Origin: CAZWDO01 sp964632485 [NCBI: uncultured bacterium]
Lineage (GTDB): Bacteria; JAGOEH01
Assembly: GCA_964632485.1 (NCBI GenBank)
Contig: CAZWDO010000004.1
Location: 70,081-134,080, forward strand
Direction of reading: 5' to 3'
DNA length: 64,000 nucleotides
Shown: piece by piece, positions 46,295 to 55,935 of the stretch
How the letters are laid out: each line of letters opens with the position of its first letter
Position numbering within the stretch: the stretch's first letter is position 1
Notes under the pieces: model-generated
Database searches by the model: none
What the model was told of the DNA's origin: nothing
What the model saw: the letters and a program-made list of their open reading frames with translations, nothing else
Program-made: the position numbers and the translations under genes

Positions 46295-47830
46295 TTAATG
46301 TTTATGATAAATTCCATTGCTACTCATCGGTTTGTAATCGTCTGTCGAATCAGTTAAAAAATCAGCAAGAATGGAAGCAATCCGGCGGCTCCCACGGTGA
46401 TTAAAATGAGTATAATCCTTATTCGCCCATTCTTTTTTTTCCACCCAGTCGACCATGCTGCCTTCTCCCCCCATAGCCGAAAACAGGTCCAGGAATGCCG
46501 AATGGGTCAGCATCGCAGCCTCGCGTTGAGCTTTTACTAAATTCCACAACTCAGGAATTGTCCGCATTTCATTCTCAACTTTAATGGCTTTATCAGCGAC
46601 ACCGACAATCAGAATCGGCGTATTCGGAAAAGATTTCTGGAAATGCCGGATGACCCTCGTCATCCCCCGACGATACCAGCTATAGTTTTTAATCTGTTCA
46701 TCAAGAACGTTTGTACCAAAATGCAACACAATCAAATCATAATCCATCAATGTCTGAAATCCTTGGATAATATCGGGTTTTATTTTACGCAGTAACGTAC
46801 CTGAAATCCCCCGTAACGCAAAATTATCAATCAATACTCCGGTTTCACTTTCAAAACTGACACCAAAAACTGGGGAAACAGGCAAGACATGAAATACCAG
46901 CTCCACCTTGTTTACTGGCTGATCAAACAAAGGAATCCGATTAACTGCATAATGAGAGGACATATAAATTTTTCTAAAGATCCCGCTGGATTTAACTTCG
47001 ATCCAATTGGACGAATCCTCTTGAGAACTTGAGTTCATACCTTCCAGTATCCTCCCTGTTGACCCATAGTAAAGAAAACCGCGGGAAAATTGATTGACAC
47101 CCGGAAATTTTGATGATGTCCGATAAGTGATGGATGGAGATTCCCCGCAATTTGTGTCTACCGCGAAGACTTCTCCTGAGATACCTAAAGGGAAATGGAT
47201 AGCGTCCGTATCTTTTACGCTATGGTACAACCAGCCCGCCGAAAATTCATGAAAGACTGTGATTCGGAAATGGTTGACAATAGATGTGATCGGCACCCAC
47301 CCCACACCGCTGCCGCCATAACGGGTTTGCAAAATATGCCGCAAATGGCTGGTGATCAAATCCCCTTCAATCATAGAATCGCCCCAATAGCCGATGCGAA
47401 CCTGCGTGGATTCTGCCTGTTCCAATTTCTTAAAAAATTGGCCCAAGCGCGGTTTTTCCGAGTAGTGAACAGTTGAATCGCGGAAACTATTTAATTTTAT
47501 CCGATCCTCCTGTTCTTGTATTTTTTCAGAGAGTTGAATTTCTGACGAGATAGACAGTGGCATTGAAGATATCGTATCATTTTTTGTAGAAACATAGTCA
47601 TCTGAATCAACTATTTCATTTAATAGATAAATGCGGTCAGCTTCAGACATGAAATACTTCGCTGAAGAAGAAAAAGATGTATCAAAATTCCAAATTTGTC
47701 TTGAAAAAGGTGGGTCCTTAAAATTTTCCTGCAAAAAATCAATTCTTGAATATAGATACGAATAACATAAAAGAATTAAAGCCGTTAAAAATCCAATCAT
47801 CCATACTTTATAAAATGAATTTAGCTTCAT
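46295..47830 (-). CDS. Membrane-anchored SGNH/GDSL hydrolase-like protein
   Basis: A 511-residue protein with an N-terminal membrane anchor (WMIGFLTALILLCYSYLYS). The SGNH motifs are IGYWGDSMIEGDLITSHLR (block I), IVLHFGTNVLDE (block III) and NKDYTHFNHRGSRRI with the catalytic Asp-His. A middle region lacks LysM. It sits upstream of the LysM-bearing paralogue by 16 bases, and both precede the MBOAT gene, so the three form a cassette. The frame opens further upstream (TTG/ATG near 47935-47938), but no ribosome-binding site supports either start, and I chose the one giving a plain membrane anchor. Confidence 0.85.
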   Translation of the reverse strand: MKLNSFYKVWMIGFLTALILLCYSYLYSRIDFLQENFKDPPFSRQIWNFDTSFSSSAKYFMSEADRIYLLNEIVDSDDYVSTKNDTISSMPLSISSEIQLSEKIQEQEDRIKLNSFRDSTVHYSEKPRLGQFFKKLEQAESTQVRIGYWGDSMIEGDLITSHLRHILQTRYGGSGVGWVPITSIVNHFRITVFHEFSAGWLYHSVKDTDAIHFPLGISGEVFAVDTNCGESPSITYRTSSKFPGVNQFSRGFLYYGSTGRILEGMNSSSQEDSSNWIEVKSSGIFRKIYMSSHYAVNRIPLFDQPVNKVELVFHVLPVSPVFGVSFESETGVLIDNFALRGISGTLLRKIKPDIIQGFQTLMDYDLIVLHFGTNVLDEQIKNYSWYRRGMTRVIRHFQKSFPNTPILIVGVADKAIKVENEMRTIPELWNLVKAQREAAMLTHSAFLDLFSAMGGEGSMVDWVEKKEWANKDYTHFNHRGSRRIASILADFLTDSTDDYKPMSSNGIYHKH

Positions 47831-48037
47831 TGGGTAGTTTGTGGGTCCATGCCGGTTTTGCTTTAAGTTTAATAAAATTCTTTGTTTACCAGAGAAACCA
47901 ATCGCAGCAATTCTGATTGCATTCTGAATTTGCATCAAACGATTCTGCTGAATAGCTAAATATAATAAATTATTAAAGGATTTGTCAAGACTTTTTAGCG
48001 TAATAAATTCATTTATTCCGATATTGATGCCATAAAT

Positions 48038-49600
48038 TTATTGAAGACATATCATCTGCCTGGTCGCAACGAAAGATTTTGCGCTTAACGTATAATAGTA
48101 GATTCCACTTGGCCTATTTTCACCTGCCCAAAGGAAACTGTGATTTCCAACGGGTAAATACTCATCTACTAAAATGGTAATTAGCTCGCCTACCAGATTA
48201 TAGATTTTTATTACTGCATGACTTGGTTCAGGCATAAAAAAAGTAATTTTCGTCGAGGTATTGAAGGGATTGGGAAAATTTTGGTTTAGGCGATAATGCC
48301 GGGACATCCCCGGATTACCGGAATGGCCGGTTTCCATTCCAGTAGAACCTCCGATGTCCCGGACCAGACGCTCATAATTATAGATGCGGATCACGTCCCC
48401 CTGAGGCCCATGACCATAGGGATAATCCGTCGGATCGCCCGTTTTGGGGTCGCTACGCTGGGCGCCGGTGCCATGCACATCCAGCAATTGATAGCCACTC
48501 TGGTTAAAGCTCATCCAGCCCAGAGCTTGACCGAATGCCACATACGCCGCATTGGCGCCGTTTACCATATTAGCGTGCGTCGTGCTACTCCAATAAAAGG
48601 GATAGTTCTCATTCCCCCCCTCATCCGTTATCACTGAACAGTAAAACAGCGGATCAATGGCCGGTGTGCCGCTAGTAGTTGGGGAGCGGGTATAGTCAAT
48701 AATACTTTGCAATTCCTTGACGTTCGGTAATCGCCAGTCATTGTAGCCCAGGTCATTATCTGAATTTTTTTGCTGAACCCAGCTCAGAGCTTCCTGCCAG
48801 TTTAACCCCATTTCACTATCGAACTGCTGCCACATCAAACCAGTGGCGTTATCGTTGATCGTCCCATCGCCATTATCGCTGAATTCATTGATACCATAAC
48901 TGGCATTCCCCCTGACGTACTTTATATAGAAACTCTTATCCGATCCATGGAGGCTTAACCCATAGCCCTTAATGCGGCCATCGGCGAAATTTACCCCAAA
49001 CACGGTTTCATCTCCCAGCATTGTAGTTCCCACATAGCGTGTCGCTGAGGCATATTGCGCGTCGATAATCCGTTCGCCGGAATTCACATCGCCAAATCCG
49101 AATATAAAATAGTCCGTATCGATAAAGGGCGTCAACAAATCGGTATCCGTCCCTTCCCAACCACTCGGATCAAGCCCACTGAACAGAATCAACGAATAGA
49201 GCTCCTTGATCGAAGGCAGCCGCCAGTCATTGTACCCGCCCAGATTAAAAGAAGCCGCCCCGGCAAGGGCGTCGTCTAATGTTATTTTATCAGCGGCATC
49301 AATATCCCCGTCCCCATCCAAGTCCGCGCTCTTATGCCACATCAACCCAGTGATCAAGTCACTGACAGTTCCATCGCCATTATCCTGATAGTGCGGTTGA
49401 TTTCCATCGTATTGCGCATCCTGGCCGTAGAATACCTGGCCAGAAGATGGGGCGGATATCGGGAAATTGGCATTGTAACAAGTTTTCTGCCCGGTGTCAA
49501 CAATCTTGTAACTCTGCGCATAACCAGTCAGTGCTGATAATGCCGATATCAACAGCATCGTTAGCCATCCGGATAATAACCTATTCCTACTCCTATTCAT
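48038..49600 (-). CDS. Secreted protein with two DUF1566 domains and T9SS sorting domain
   Basis: A 520-residue protein with signal peptide (GWLTMLLISALSALTGYAQ). It has two DUF1566 domains. Their typical features, DNGDGTVSDLITGLMWHKS and GYNDWRLPSIKELYSLI (first) and DNGDGTINDNATGLMWQQF with GYNDWRLPNVKELQSII (second), show an internal repeat. The first copy also has a calcium-loop-like DLDGDGDIDAADK stretch, and the end of the second has FYWSSTTHANM. The last about 80 residues are a T9SS sorting domain (NQNFPNPFNTSTKITFFM, YNLVGELITILV, PSGIYYYTLSA). The role of DUF1566 is not established. Base composition is richer in GC than its neighbours. Confidence 0.9.
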   Translation of the reverse strand: MNRSRNRLLSGWLTMLLISALSALTGYAQSYKIVDTGQKTCYNANFPISAPSSGQVFYGQDAQYDGNQPHYQDNGDGTVSDLITGLMWHKSADLDGDGDIDAADKITLDDALAGAASFNLGGYNDWRLPSIKELYSLILFSGLDPSGWEGTDTDLLTPFIDTDYFIFGFGDVNSGERIIDAQYASATRYVGTTMLGDETVFGVNFADGRIKGYGLSLHGSDKSFYIKYVRGNASYGINEFSDNGDGTINDNATGLMWQQFDSEMGLNWQEALSWVQQKNSDNDLGYNDWRLPNVKELQSIIDYTRSPTTSGTPAIDPLFYCSVITDEGGNENYPFYWSSTTHANMVNGANAAYVAFGQALGWMSFNQSGYQLLDVHGTGAQRSDPKTGDPTDYPYGHGPQGDVIRIYNYERLVRDIGGSTGMETGHSGNPGMSRHYRLNQNFPNPFNTSTKITFFMPEPSHAVIKIYNLVGELITILVDEYLPVGNHSFLWAGENRPSGIYYYTLSAKSFVATRQMICLQ

Positions 49601-49731
49601 AATAGATCTCCTTTGCTTTAAATTCCAGGTACAAAAACATTGTGTATTTGCAGAAATAATATTTTAGCATAATCTTTTATTAGACTTTATTTTAAAAAAT
49701 TAGTTTAAATTTTACGGAATAATTTTATAAC

Positions 49732-49745
49732 TTGACTTAAATCAA
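49732..49745. promoter_or_regulatory. Possible CRP/FNR-family box between divergent cargo genes
   Basis: TTGACTTAAATCAA is one base from the FNR-type consensus TTGAT-N4-ATCAA and is palindromic. It lies between the divergent genes starting at 49600 (minus) and 49844 (plus), where it could control either or both. In AT-rich DNA it may be chance. Confidence 0.3.
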
Positions 49746-49843
49746 AAAAAACATTAAACTATATATAGTAAAGAAAACTTTGTTTTTCCGGTTTTTCCAT
49801 GGTTCCAACTAATATTAAAATTGATTTCAAGGACTGAGACAAA

Positions 49844-52615
49844 GTGATAAAATTCGCCATTGTTTTTATTTTCTTCTTCTTTACCCTGGTACTGTTTTCA
49901 GAGCCTAAAACTAATACTTTATGTGAATTTAATAAATTCCCCAGAACAGCCAGTCAATCCATACAAAAAGCCAAAGGTTCAACAGTTTTACCAGCCGATT
50001 TACCTATAGTAGAAATTGTTTCTAAAACACCCGGGAAGAGTAGCTTCCAAAAAGATCCATTTTTTCCGAATCGAGCAGCCCACTTCCATAAAAAAGCATC
50101 AGAGCCGCTTTCAATTATTCGAGGCCCCTTTGTTTATTTAAACAGCTCGACATGGGCGTTAATGGAAATCAAAACCCAGGGAATACTCTCCCAGGCTCTA
50201 ATACACTATGGGGCAACTTATACTACATTAGAACACAACCAATATCTTTTCCCTTATACAAAATTAGGAATCATGGACACCACATTTGATGAAAAGACCT
50301 GGGTGGAATTCAAACTGGACAGTTTAATGCCCGGCCAGGTTATTTATTTCATGCTGGAATTGACTGATCAGAATTCGAATGCATATTATACATCTCTTTG
50401 GTATTTTGTTTCGAATAACGCCGATCTGAATACAGATTCAGTGAAGTTGCTATATGAACCGATTACCATCTCTCAATCCGATAGTATGGGGGTGGTTTTT
50501 TTTATCAGCGACATTCCGGCTCCCGGCCTGATTCAATTGAATGAGGGTTCTCCTGAAAACCATATCCTGCGGGAATATGACTATTTTCATTTCGTAATGA
50601 TTCCGGAATCCTATCCAAACCGTTTTTTATCGCCAAACACACTCTATTCCTATTTCCCAGGACATTATTTTACCGCGCTGGAAGGTTCTGGACTTAATCC
50701 GGTTCAACTCTTCACCGGAAAACCTTTTCAATTTCAAACTTCCCCCCAAACGGATATTCAGAAGCCAACCATCACCTTTGGCCCCATCAGCTTTGCCTAT
50801 CAGGACAAAGCCTATGTCTATCTGGAAACCGATGAATTGACCTATACAATTTTATACTTATGGGATACTCCCGAAATTTCCATTAAGGAACCCATCGGAT
50901 CGACATCAGGCCTCTTTATCGGGAAATATCAGATATTTGAATTGCCATATTTGGACCCCGGAAAATCTTATTTTTACCAAATATATATTTTGGATCAACG
51001 CGGATATATTGCCTGGGAACGGTTTCAGCAGGTTTTACTAACCAATCTTACCATTTGGCCGGCAGATGACAAAATTTCGTTTTCCAGCAAAATCAGCTAT
51101 CCTCTACAGCCGGGATGCCATTATCAACCCGCCGGGGTGGGTAATAATTCTTTTACAACCAGCGCCCAAGCAGACGTGACTCCCCCATCTGTTACCGATG
51201 GACCGATAGTGGTTGACCGGGGAGCTTCTCAGGCGATTATTCAATGGACCACCGATGAAGCCAGCAGCGTCATTTGTTTTTATGCAACTAAAGAAGATTT
51301 AAGCGATTTATGCTACAAGCAGGACGATAAATTTCTTACAGAACATTGGATCGGCTTAAGCAACTTGGTTCCAGACCAGGTTTATTTATTCCGTTTGCTG
51401 ATTTATGATTTAAATGGCAATTCCCAACTCATGCCGGATTCCACTTTACCGCCTTTCGCATTTAAAACATTGAGCCGGAATGATGAGAATCCTCCGGAGA
51501 TCATTTCCTCTATTCAATCGCTTTATCTGGGAAACCAAACCTATCAGTTCGAATGGGAGACGAACCTTCCTGCCAACAGCCAATTATCGATCAGCCTGAA
51601 TCAAAGCTATTGGCAGTCCTATGGAGAGCAAAAACCTATAACTCATCATCGGATAATGGTATCCAGCTTAGATACCGATCAACTTTATTATATAAAAACT
51701 TATAATTCCCGTTTCAATCATGCAGCCGTTCAATCCCCGGTTAGCCAATTTACAGCAACTGAAAAACTGGATACAAATAGCCTTCAATTCGAAGTATCCC
51801 CGGAAATCGTTTATATCGGAAATACCACCGTAATTTTTACCTGCAAGACAAATGCTTTGACATCAATCGTACTTGATTATTCCATAGATTCAACACAATG
51901 GATTACTGTTCTGGATAATCCCTATAACCAATTTCATCGGATGATAGTTTCAAATCTGGCGCCCAACCAGAACTATTATACAATTTTTAATGCTATTGAC
52001 CTATATGGAAACATCATATCCACCCATATTGAATTTAAGACCGTGAACACTCCTGACAGCTCACCCCCGCAAAAACCTTCCCATATCCTTATAACACCAT
52101 CCGCTTCAGGAATCCACCTGGAGTGGTCAGCCTCTCTGGAAACGGATTTAGCCGGGTATTGCATTTATGCTGGTGATGATTCAACTTCAATGAAGAAAAT
52201 CATGAGCGCGATCATCGATACTTTTTTTAATGACAATACGAATAACATCCTGGGATATTATGCTGTAAGCGCTTATGATCTGAAGATGAATGAAAGCGAA
52301 TTGAGCTATGGCCTATCGCTAACCGGGATTCGCAACAATGGCGCGCTTCCCTGGGAAAACAGCCTGCAACAAAATATCCCCAACCCCTTCAACCAGTCAA
52401 CATTTATCACCTATAGCCTGGCTTCATCGGCCCGGGTTGAGCTATGTTTGTATAACATACTGGGTCAAAAACTGAAAATACTGGTCAACGCTAACCAAAC
52501 GGCAGGGGTCCATTCCTGTAAACTGGATGCTCTGGATTTAACCAGTGGAATTTACTTTATCAGAATGAATACGGATCAATTCAGCCAGGCGCAAAAAGTA
52601 TTACTTTTAAAATAA
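49844..52615 (+). CDS. Large secreted fibronectin-III-like repeat protein with T9SS sorting domain
   Basis: A 923-residue protein with a signal peptide (IKFAIVFIFFFFTLVLFSEP). It starts with GTG, with AAGGA 10 bases upstream. The body is a string of beta-sandwich modules of fibronectin-III / purple-acid-phosphatase N-domain type. Repeated motifs are SQAIIQWTTDEASSVICF, YQFEWETNLPANSQLS, TVIFTCKTNALTSIVLDYS and HLEWSASLETDLAGYCIYAG. A catalytic domain is not visible. The C-terminus is a T9SS sorting domain (QQNIPNPFNQSTFITYSL, LYNILGQKLKILV, SGIYFIRMNT, ending KVLLLK). It is probably a secreted adhesin-like or scaffold protein. Confidence 0.88.
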   Translation: MIKFAIVFIFFFFTLVLFSEPKTNTLCEFNKFPRTASQSIQKAKGSTVLPADLPIVEIVSKTPGKSSFQKDPFFPNRAAHFHKKASEPLSIIRGPFVYLNSSTWALMEIKTQGILSQALIHYGATYTTLEHNQYLFPYTKLGIMDTTFDEKTWVEFKLDSLMPGQVIYFMLELTDQNSNAYYTSLWYFVSNNADLNTDSVKLLYEPITISQSDSMGVVFFISDIPAPGLIQLNEGSPENHILREYDYFHFVMIPESYPNRFLSPNTLYSYFPGHYFTALEGSGLNPVQLFTGKPFQFQTSPQTDIQKPTITFGPISFAYQDKAYVYLETDELTYTILYLWDTPEISIKEPIGSTSGLFIGKYQIFELPYLDPGKSYFYQIYILDQRGYIAWERFQQVLLTNLTIWPADDKISFSSKISYPLQPGCHYQPAGVGNNSFTTSAQADVTPPSVTDGPIVVDRGASQAIIQWTTDEASSVICFYATKEDLSDLCYKQDDKFLTEHWIGLSNLVPDQVYLFRLLIYDLNGNSQLMPDSTLPPFAFKTLSRNDENPPEIISSIQSLYLGNQTYQFEWETNLPANSQLSISLNQSYWQSYGEQKPITHHRIMVSSLDTDQLYYIKTYNSRFNHAAVQSPVSQFTATEKLDTNSLQFEVSPEIVYIGNTTVIFTCKTNALTSIVLDYSIDSTQWITVLDNPYNQFHRMIVSNLAPNQNYYTIFNAIDLYGNIISTHIEFKTVNTPDSSPPQKPSHILITPSASGIHLEWSASLETDLAGYCIYAGDDSTSMKKIMSAIIDTFFNDNTNNILGYYAVSAYDLKMNESELSYGLSLTGIRNNGALPWENSLQQNIPNPFNQSTFITYSLASSARVELCLYNILGQKLKILVNANQTAGVHSCKLDALDLTSGIYFIRMNTDQFSQAQKVLLLK

Positions 52616-52646
52616 TCCAAGATCAACAACCTACAAAACACTATTT

Positions 52647-54800
52647 TTATGGTTTCAAGACGGAATGAACCAATTGCGCAAGAGTAGGAATCGTAAATGG
52701 CTTTTGCAAAAAATGGAACGAGCCTTCAAAGACACCGTGTTTCGCAATCACATTCGATGTATAACCGGACATATAGATGCACTTAATCCCAGGCTGAGCT
52801 AATTGCGCCTGTATGGCAAGTTCTTTACCATTCATCTCAGGCATAATAACATCGGTTAAAAGAAGATCAAATTTCTCTCGATTCTGACGGCAAATATCTA
52901 GAGCATCAGGAGCGTTGCTGATCCCGAATACCTGATAGCCGAGGTGTTCCAGTACTTCTTTGGTAAAGTTCAATACCGCTTCCTCATCTTCAACCAATAA
53001 AATTTTCTCATTAGAACCCTGGGGTATTTCGTTATCCTTTTCCAGGGTGATTCCCGAATCCTTACTCTCAAATCGCGGAAAATATACTCTAAAACTTGTT
53101 CCTTTATTCTTTTTACTGTTAACTTGAATAAACCCATTATTCTGCTTGACGATCCCATATACTGTCGCCAAACCCAGCCCCGTGCCCTGTCCTAATTCTT
53201 TTGTAGTAAAAAAGGGTTCAAAAATCTGTTCTAAGTCTTTTGGTTCAATGCCACAGCCATCATCAATAACCGAGAGCATGACATACTCCCCCGGCATTGC
53301 TTCTTTATTCTGTTTAAGAAACTCTTCGTCAATTATTATATTCGCTGTCTCAATAGTAATTGTTCCGGTATCGTCGATGGCATCCCTTGCATTAACCGTT
53401 AGATTAGCGATAATCTGATCAACTTGTGATGGATCGATTTTAACCGCTCCCAAATACTCCCCAGGCTTCCACTCCAATCGAATATGTTCTCCAATTAAAC
53501 GTTGAAGCATATTCAACATGCTTTCAACCATATTATTAAGCAATAAAATTTGAGGATTGATCTCTTGTTTTCTGGCAAAAGCCAGTAGTTGCCGAGTCAG
53601 ATCAGCCGACCGATTGGCGGCCTTCAAAATCTCGTTCAGATATTGATAATTTTGAGTATCCTCTTTAAATGAAAGCAGCATTAATTGAGAATAGCCGATA
53701 ATAGCGCTTAGCATATTGTTAAAATCATGAGCGACACCCCCTGCGAGACGGCCTACTGATTCCATCTTACGGGATTGAAGCAACTGATTTTGGAGGTTCT
53801 CCCGTTCCACTTCTGTTTTCTTCCGTTCGCTAATATCATGGATAAATGTACAGATCAATGTCACCTGATTATTAATGTCATGCGCAATGGGAAATTTGCT
53901 GATTTGCCAATAGTAATCCCGCTGGTGTATTGATCCATTTATTTCCATACCCAGCGATTGCCCATCTACAATCACTTTACTATCCAACTCCTTTAAATTC
54001 TTTTCCTCTTTGAGTGAACCAACTAAGTGATATAATTCATCAATAGCCGAAAATTTTTGGTTCAATCCGGTTAAATCGTCTATTTTTTGTCCATGCACAT
54101 GTATTTTCCCACTTTGATCACTGATAATTATTCCAATCGGAGCGTGATCGAGAATCCCCTCCAATTGATAGGCCAACGACCGGATCGATTTTCCAAAGTA
54201 ACGGCTGATCATAACGATCAAAGCAATAGCCAGTAGCGTCAAAACCGCAGAGATAATAAACACGATTATAAGATTGTATTTCTGGGCTTTACGGACTTCT
54301 TTCAGGTTGATGGCAATCTTAACAACTCCAATAGTCTCATCATTAAACCCACCCTGATAAGGCAACGTTACTTCCTTAACATCCAATTGGTTATGCTGCT
54401 GGTCCCGTATAAATGGCTTACCGATATCAAGGCAATTTTGGTTATAGATCGTTTCTTCATTCGGCAACGCACGATCATTCATAACAGGATCGCTATGGGC
54501 GAGAATGATGTTGTCCTTACTTTCCACCGATATGTATACTAATTCCGGAACTCGGGTCAGCATTTGTTCCACTAATAAACGCATTTGGTATTTACCCGAA
54601 AAACTGACCTTATTGATCGATTGGCTCATCACCATAGCTATTGTACTCGATAGCCGGTCCTCTTCCCTTTGTTGGAGTTTATTAAACAAAAAAACAGTGA
54701 TTCCAACTGCCATTAACATCATCAACAGTACTATAGCGCCGAAACTCAATGCTATTTTTTTATCAAATTCTTTAATACGTTCTGATTTCATCTGTTCCAT
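52647..54800 (-). CDS. Hybrid sensor histidine kinase with PAS and receiver domains
   Basis: A 717-residue membrane kinase. Two membrane helices (about 17-40 and 178-200) enclose a periplasmic sensor domain of about 140 residues. A PAS-like region follows (about 215-330, DHAPIGIIISDQSGKIHV). The HisKA dimer domain has the phospho-His in AGGVAHDFNNMLSAIIGYS (about 357). The ATPase domain has NLTVNARDAID, DDGCGIEPKDLEQIFEPFFTT and GTGLGLATVYG. A C-terminal receiver domain (about 600-717) has the phospho-Asp in LLLTDVIMPEMNG. It begins 10 bases after the end of the sugar-binding protein gene. Its output protein is not in the window. Confidence 0.95.
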   Translation of the reverse strand: MEQMKSERIKEFDKKIALSFGAIVLLMMLMAVGITVFLFNKLQQREEDRLSSTIAMVMSQSINKVSFSGKYQMRLLVEQMLTRVPELVYISVESKDNIILAHSDPVMNDRALPNEETIYNQNCLDIGKPFIRDQQHNQLDVKEVTLPYQGGFNDETIGVVKIAINLKEVRKAQKYNLIIVFIISAVLTLLAIALIVMISRYFGKSIRSLAYQLEGILDHAPIGIIISDQSGKIHVHGQKIDDLTGLNQKFSAIDELYHLVGSLKEEKNLKELDSKVIVDGQSLGMEINGSIHQRDYYWQISKFPIAHDINNQVTLICTFIHDISERKKTEVERENLQNQLLQSRKMESVGRLAGGVAHDFNNMLSAIIGYSQLMLLSFKEDTQNYQYLNEILKAANRSADLTRQLLAFARKQEINPQILLLNNMVESMLNMLQRLIGEHIRLEWKPGEYLGAVKIDPSQVDQIIANLTVNARDAIDDTGTITIETANIIIDEEFLKQNKEAMPGEYVMLSVIDDGCGIEPKDLEQIFEPFFTTKELGQGTGLGLATVYGIVKQNNGFIQVNSKKNKGTSFRVYFPRFESKDSGITLEKDNEIPQGSNEKILLVEDEEAVLNFTKEVLEHLGYQVFGISNAPDALDICRQNREKFDLLLTDVIMPEMNGKELAIQAQLAQPGIKCIYMSGYTSNVIAKHGVFEGSFHFLQKPFTIPTLAQLVHSVLKP

Positions 54801-54810
54801 GCTTGCTCCA

Positions 54811-55896
54811 TTACTCGCGAATGATTTTCAGATTCCCTAACCACAATGGGCGACTGCTTACCCATGGCTTTTGAAAAGATTTAGGCACCGGTCCCATCCA
54901 TCCAGGATAGGAATCAATCGTCTCACATGTAATCGGGAATACCGGGACCAAAGCATGATAGGGTGGATTCTCTCCGTTTAAGATACTATAGGCTGTGCGC
55001 AACGCTTCAGCGCCCAATGGGCCACAAAATTGCGCGGCATCAATCACCGTTAGCTTATGATTCTTAATATTATCCACCGATTGAGGGTCTCCATCTATGG
55101 TGGCGATCATAATTTCCGTTCGCCCAGCCAGCAACAACCGTTTTACGATAGTTAACCCGCCCCCATCATTTACTGTAAAAATTACATCAATCGAACCCTT
55201 ATCAGGAAAATCTTCTAAAATCCCCATAGCTGCTTTCTCTCCTGACACCGGCTCAACCGCAGAATAAGATTTTAAAATTTGGTACTTGCACTTTGCTTCT
55301 GTCAACGCATCTAAAAATCCGTTCAATCGTTCGACGGTCGAGGAAACATGAGGGTATTCTACCAAAACTAATTTTACAACCCTATCTAAAGGAAATTTTG
55401 AAGCAATATATTCCCCATCCAAATAGCCCGCCTCATAATTGTCAGAAGTACGATAGGCTGTTAATGAACCATCACTAATATACTGATCATACGCCACTAC
55501 AGGGATTTTTTCTTTATTAGCGCGAAGTAGTGGCGCTACTAATGCGGCATTGTCAGTGGGTTGAACAATTATGATATCTACTTTTAAATCAATTAATCCA
55601 TTCATTTGTGAAATTTGGTTGCGAATCCCTTCTTCTCCATCTCCTGCGACCCTGCGAATTAGTTCAACATTAGGTTTTCCACTTTTCAAAGCCATGCTGT
55701 TAATTAATTTCGCTTCCTGTTCCAAACCCTGGCGCATAGCAACTTGGCCGGGGATGCTCATTGACCAGTATAAAACCCCAATCTGATATGTTTTTTGGGG
55801 GGAAGATAATTGACCAAATATTTCCGAACTCAAGCAAAAAACTATAGCCACCAGGATAATATAATATTTCCCGTTGCCGATAAATCCTTCAATCAT
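54811..55896 (-). CDS. Periplasmic sugar-binding protein (Peripla_BP_4 type)
   Basis: A 361-residue exported protein with signal peptide (KYYIILVAIVFCLSSEIFG). The fold is that of ribose/galactose-binding type proteins: an N-terminal QIGVLYWSMSIPGQVAMRQGLEQEA. The ligand-site region follows, NGLIDLKVDIIIVQPTDNAALVAPLLRANKEKIPVVAYDQ, and VIFTVNDGGGLTIVKRLLLAG is the hinge side. It ends with WVSSRPLWLG. No ABC ATPase or permease is nearby; the next gene is a histidine kinase. I infer that it delivers a sugar-type or autoinducer-2-like signal to the kinase. The frame opens at 55935, but GGAGGAA favours the ATG at 55896. Confidence 0.9.
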   Translation of the reverse strand: MIEGFIGNGKYYIILVAIVFCLSSEIFGQLSSPQKTYQIGVLYWSMSIPGQVAMRQGLEQEAKLINSMALKSGKPNVELIRRVAGDGEEGIRNQISQMNGLIDLKVDIIIVQPTDNAALVAPLLRANKEKIPVVAYDQYISDGSLTAYRTSDNYEAGYLDGEYIASKFPLDRVVKLVLVEYPHVSSTVERLNGFLDALTEAKCKYQILKSYSAVEPVSGEKAAMGILEDFPDKGSIDVIFTVNDGGGLTIVKRLLLAGRTEIMIATIDGDPQSVDNIKNHKLTVIDAAQFCGPLGAEALRTAYSILNGENPPYHALVPVFPITCETIDSYPGWMGPVPKSFQKPWVSSRPLWLGNLKIIRE

Positions 55897-55935
55897 TCTA
55901 TCTTCCTCCATTTTATGATCCTTTGTCATGCTCAT

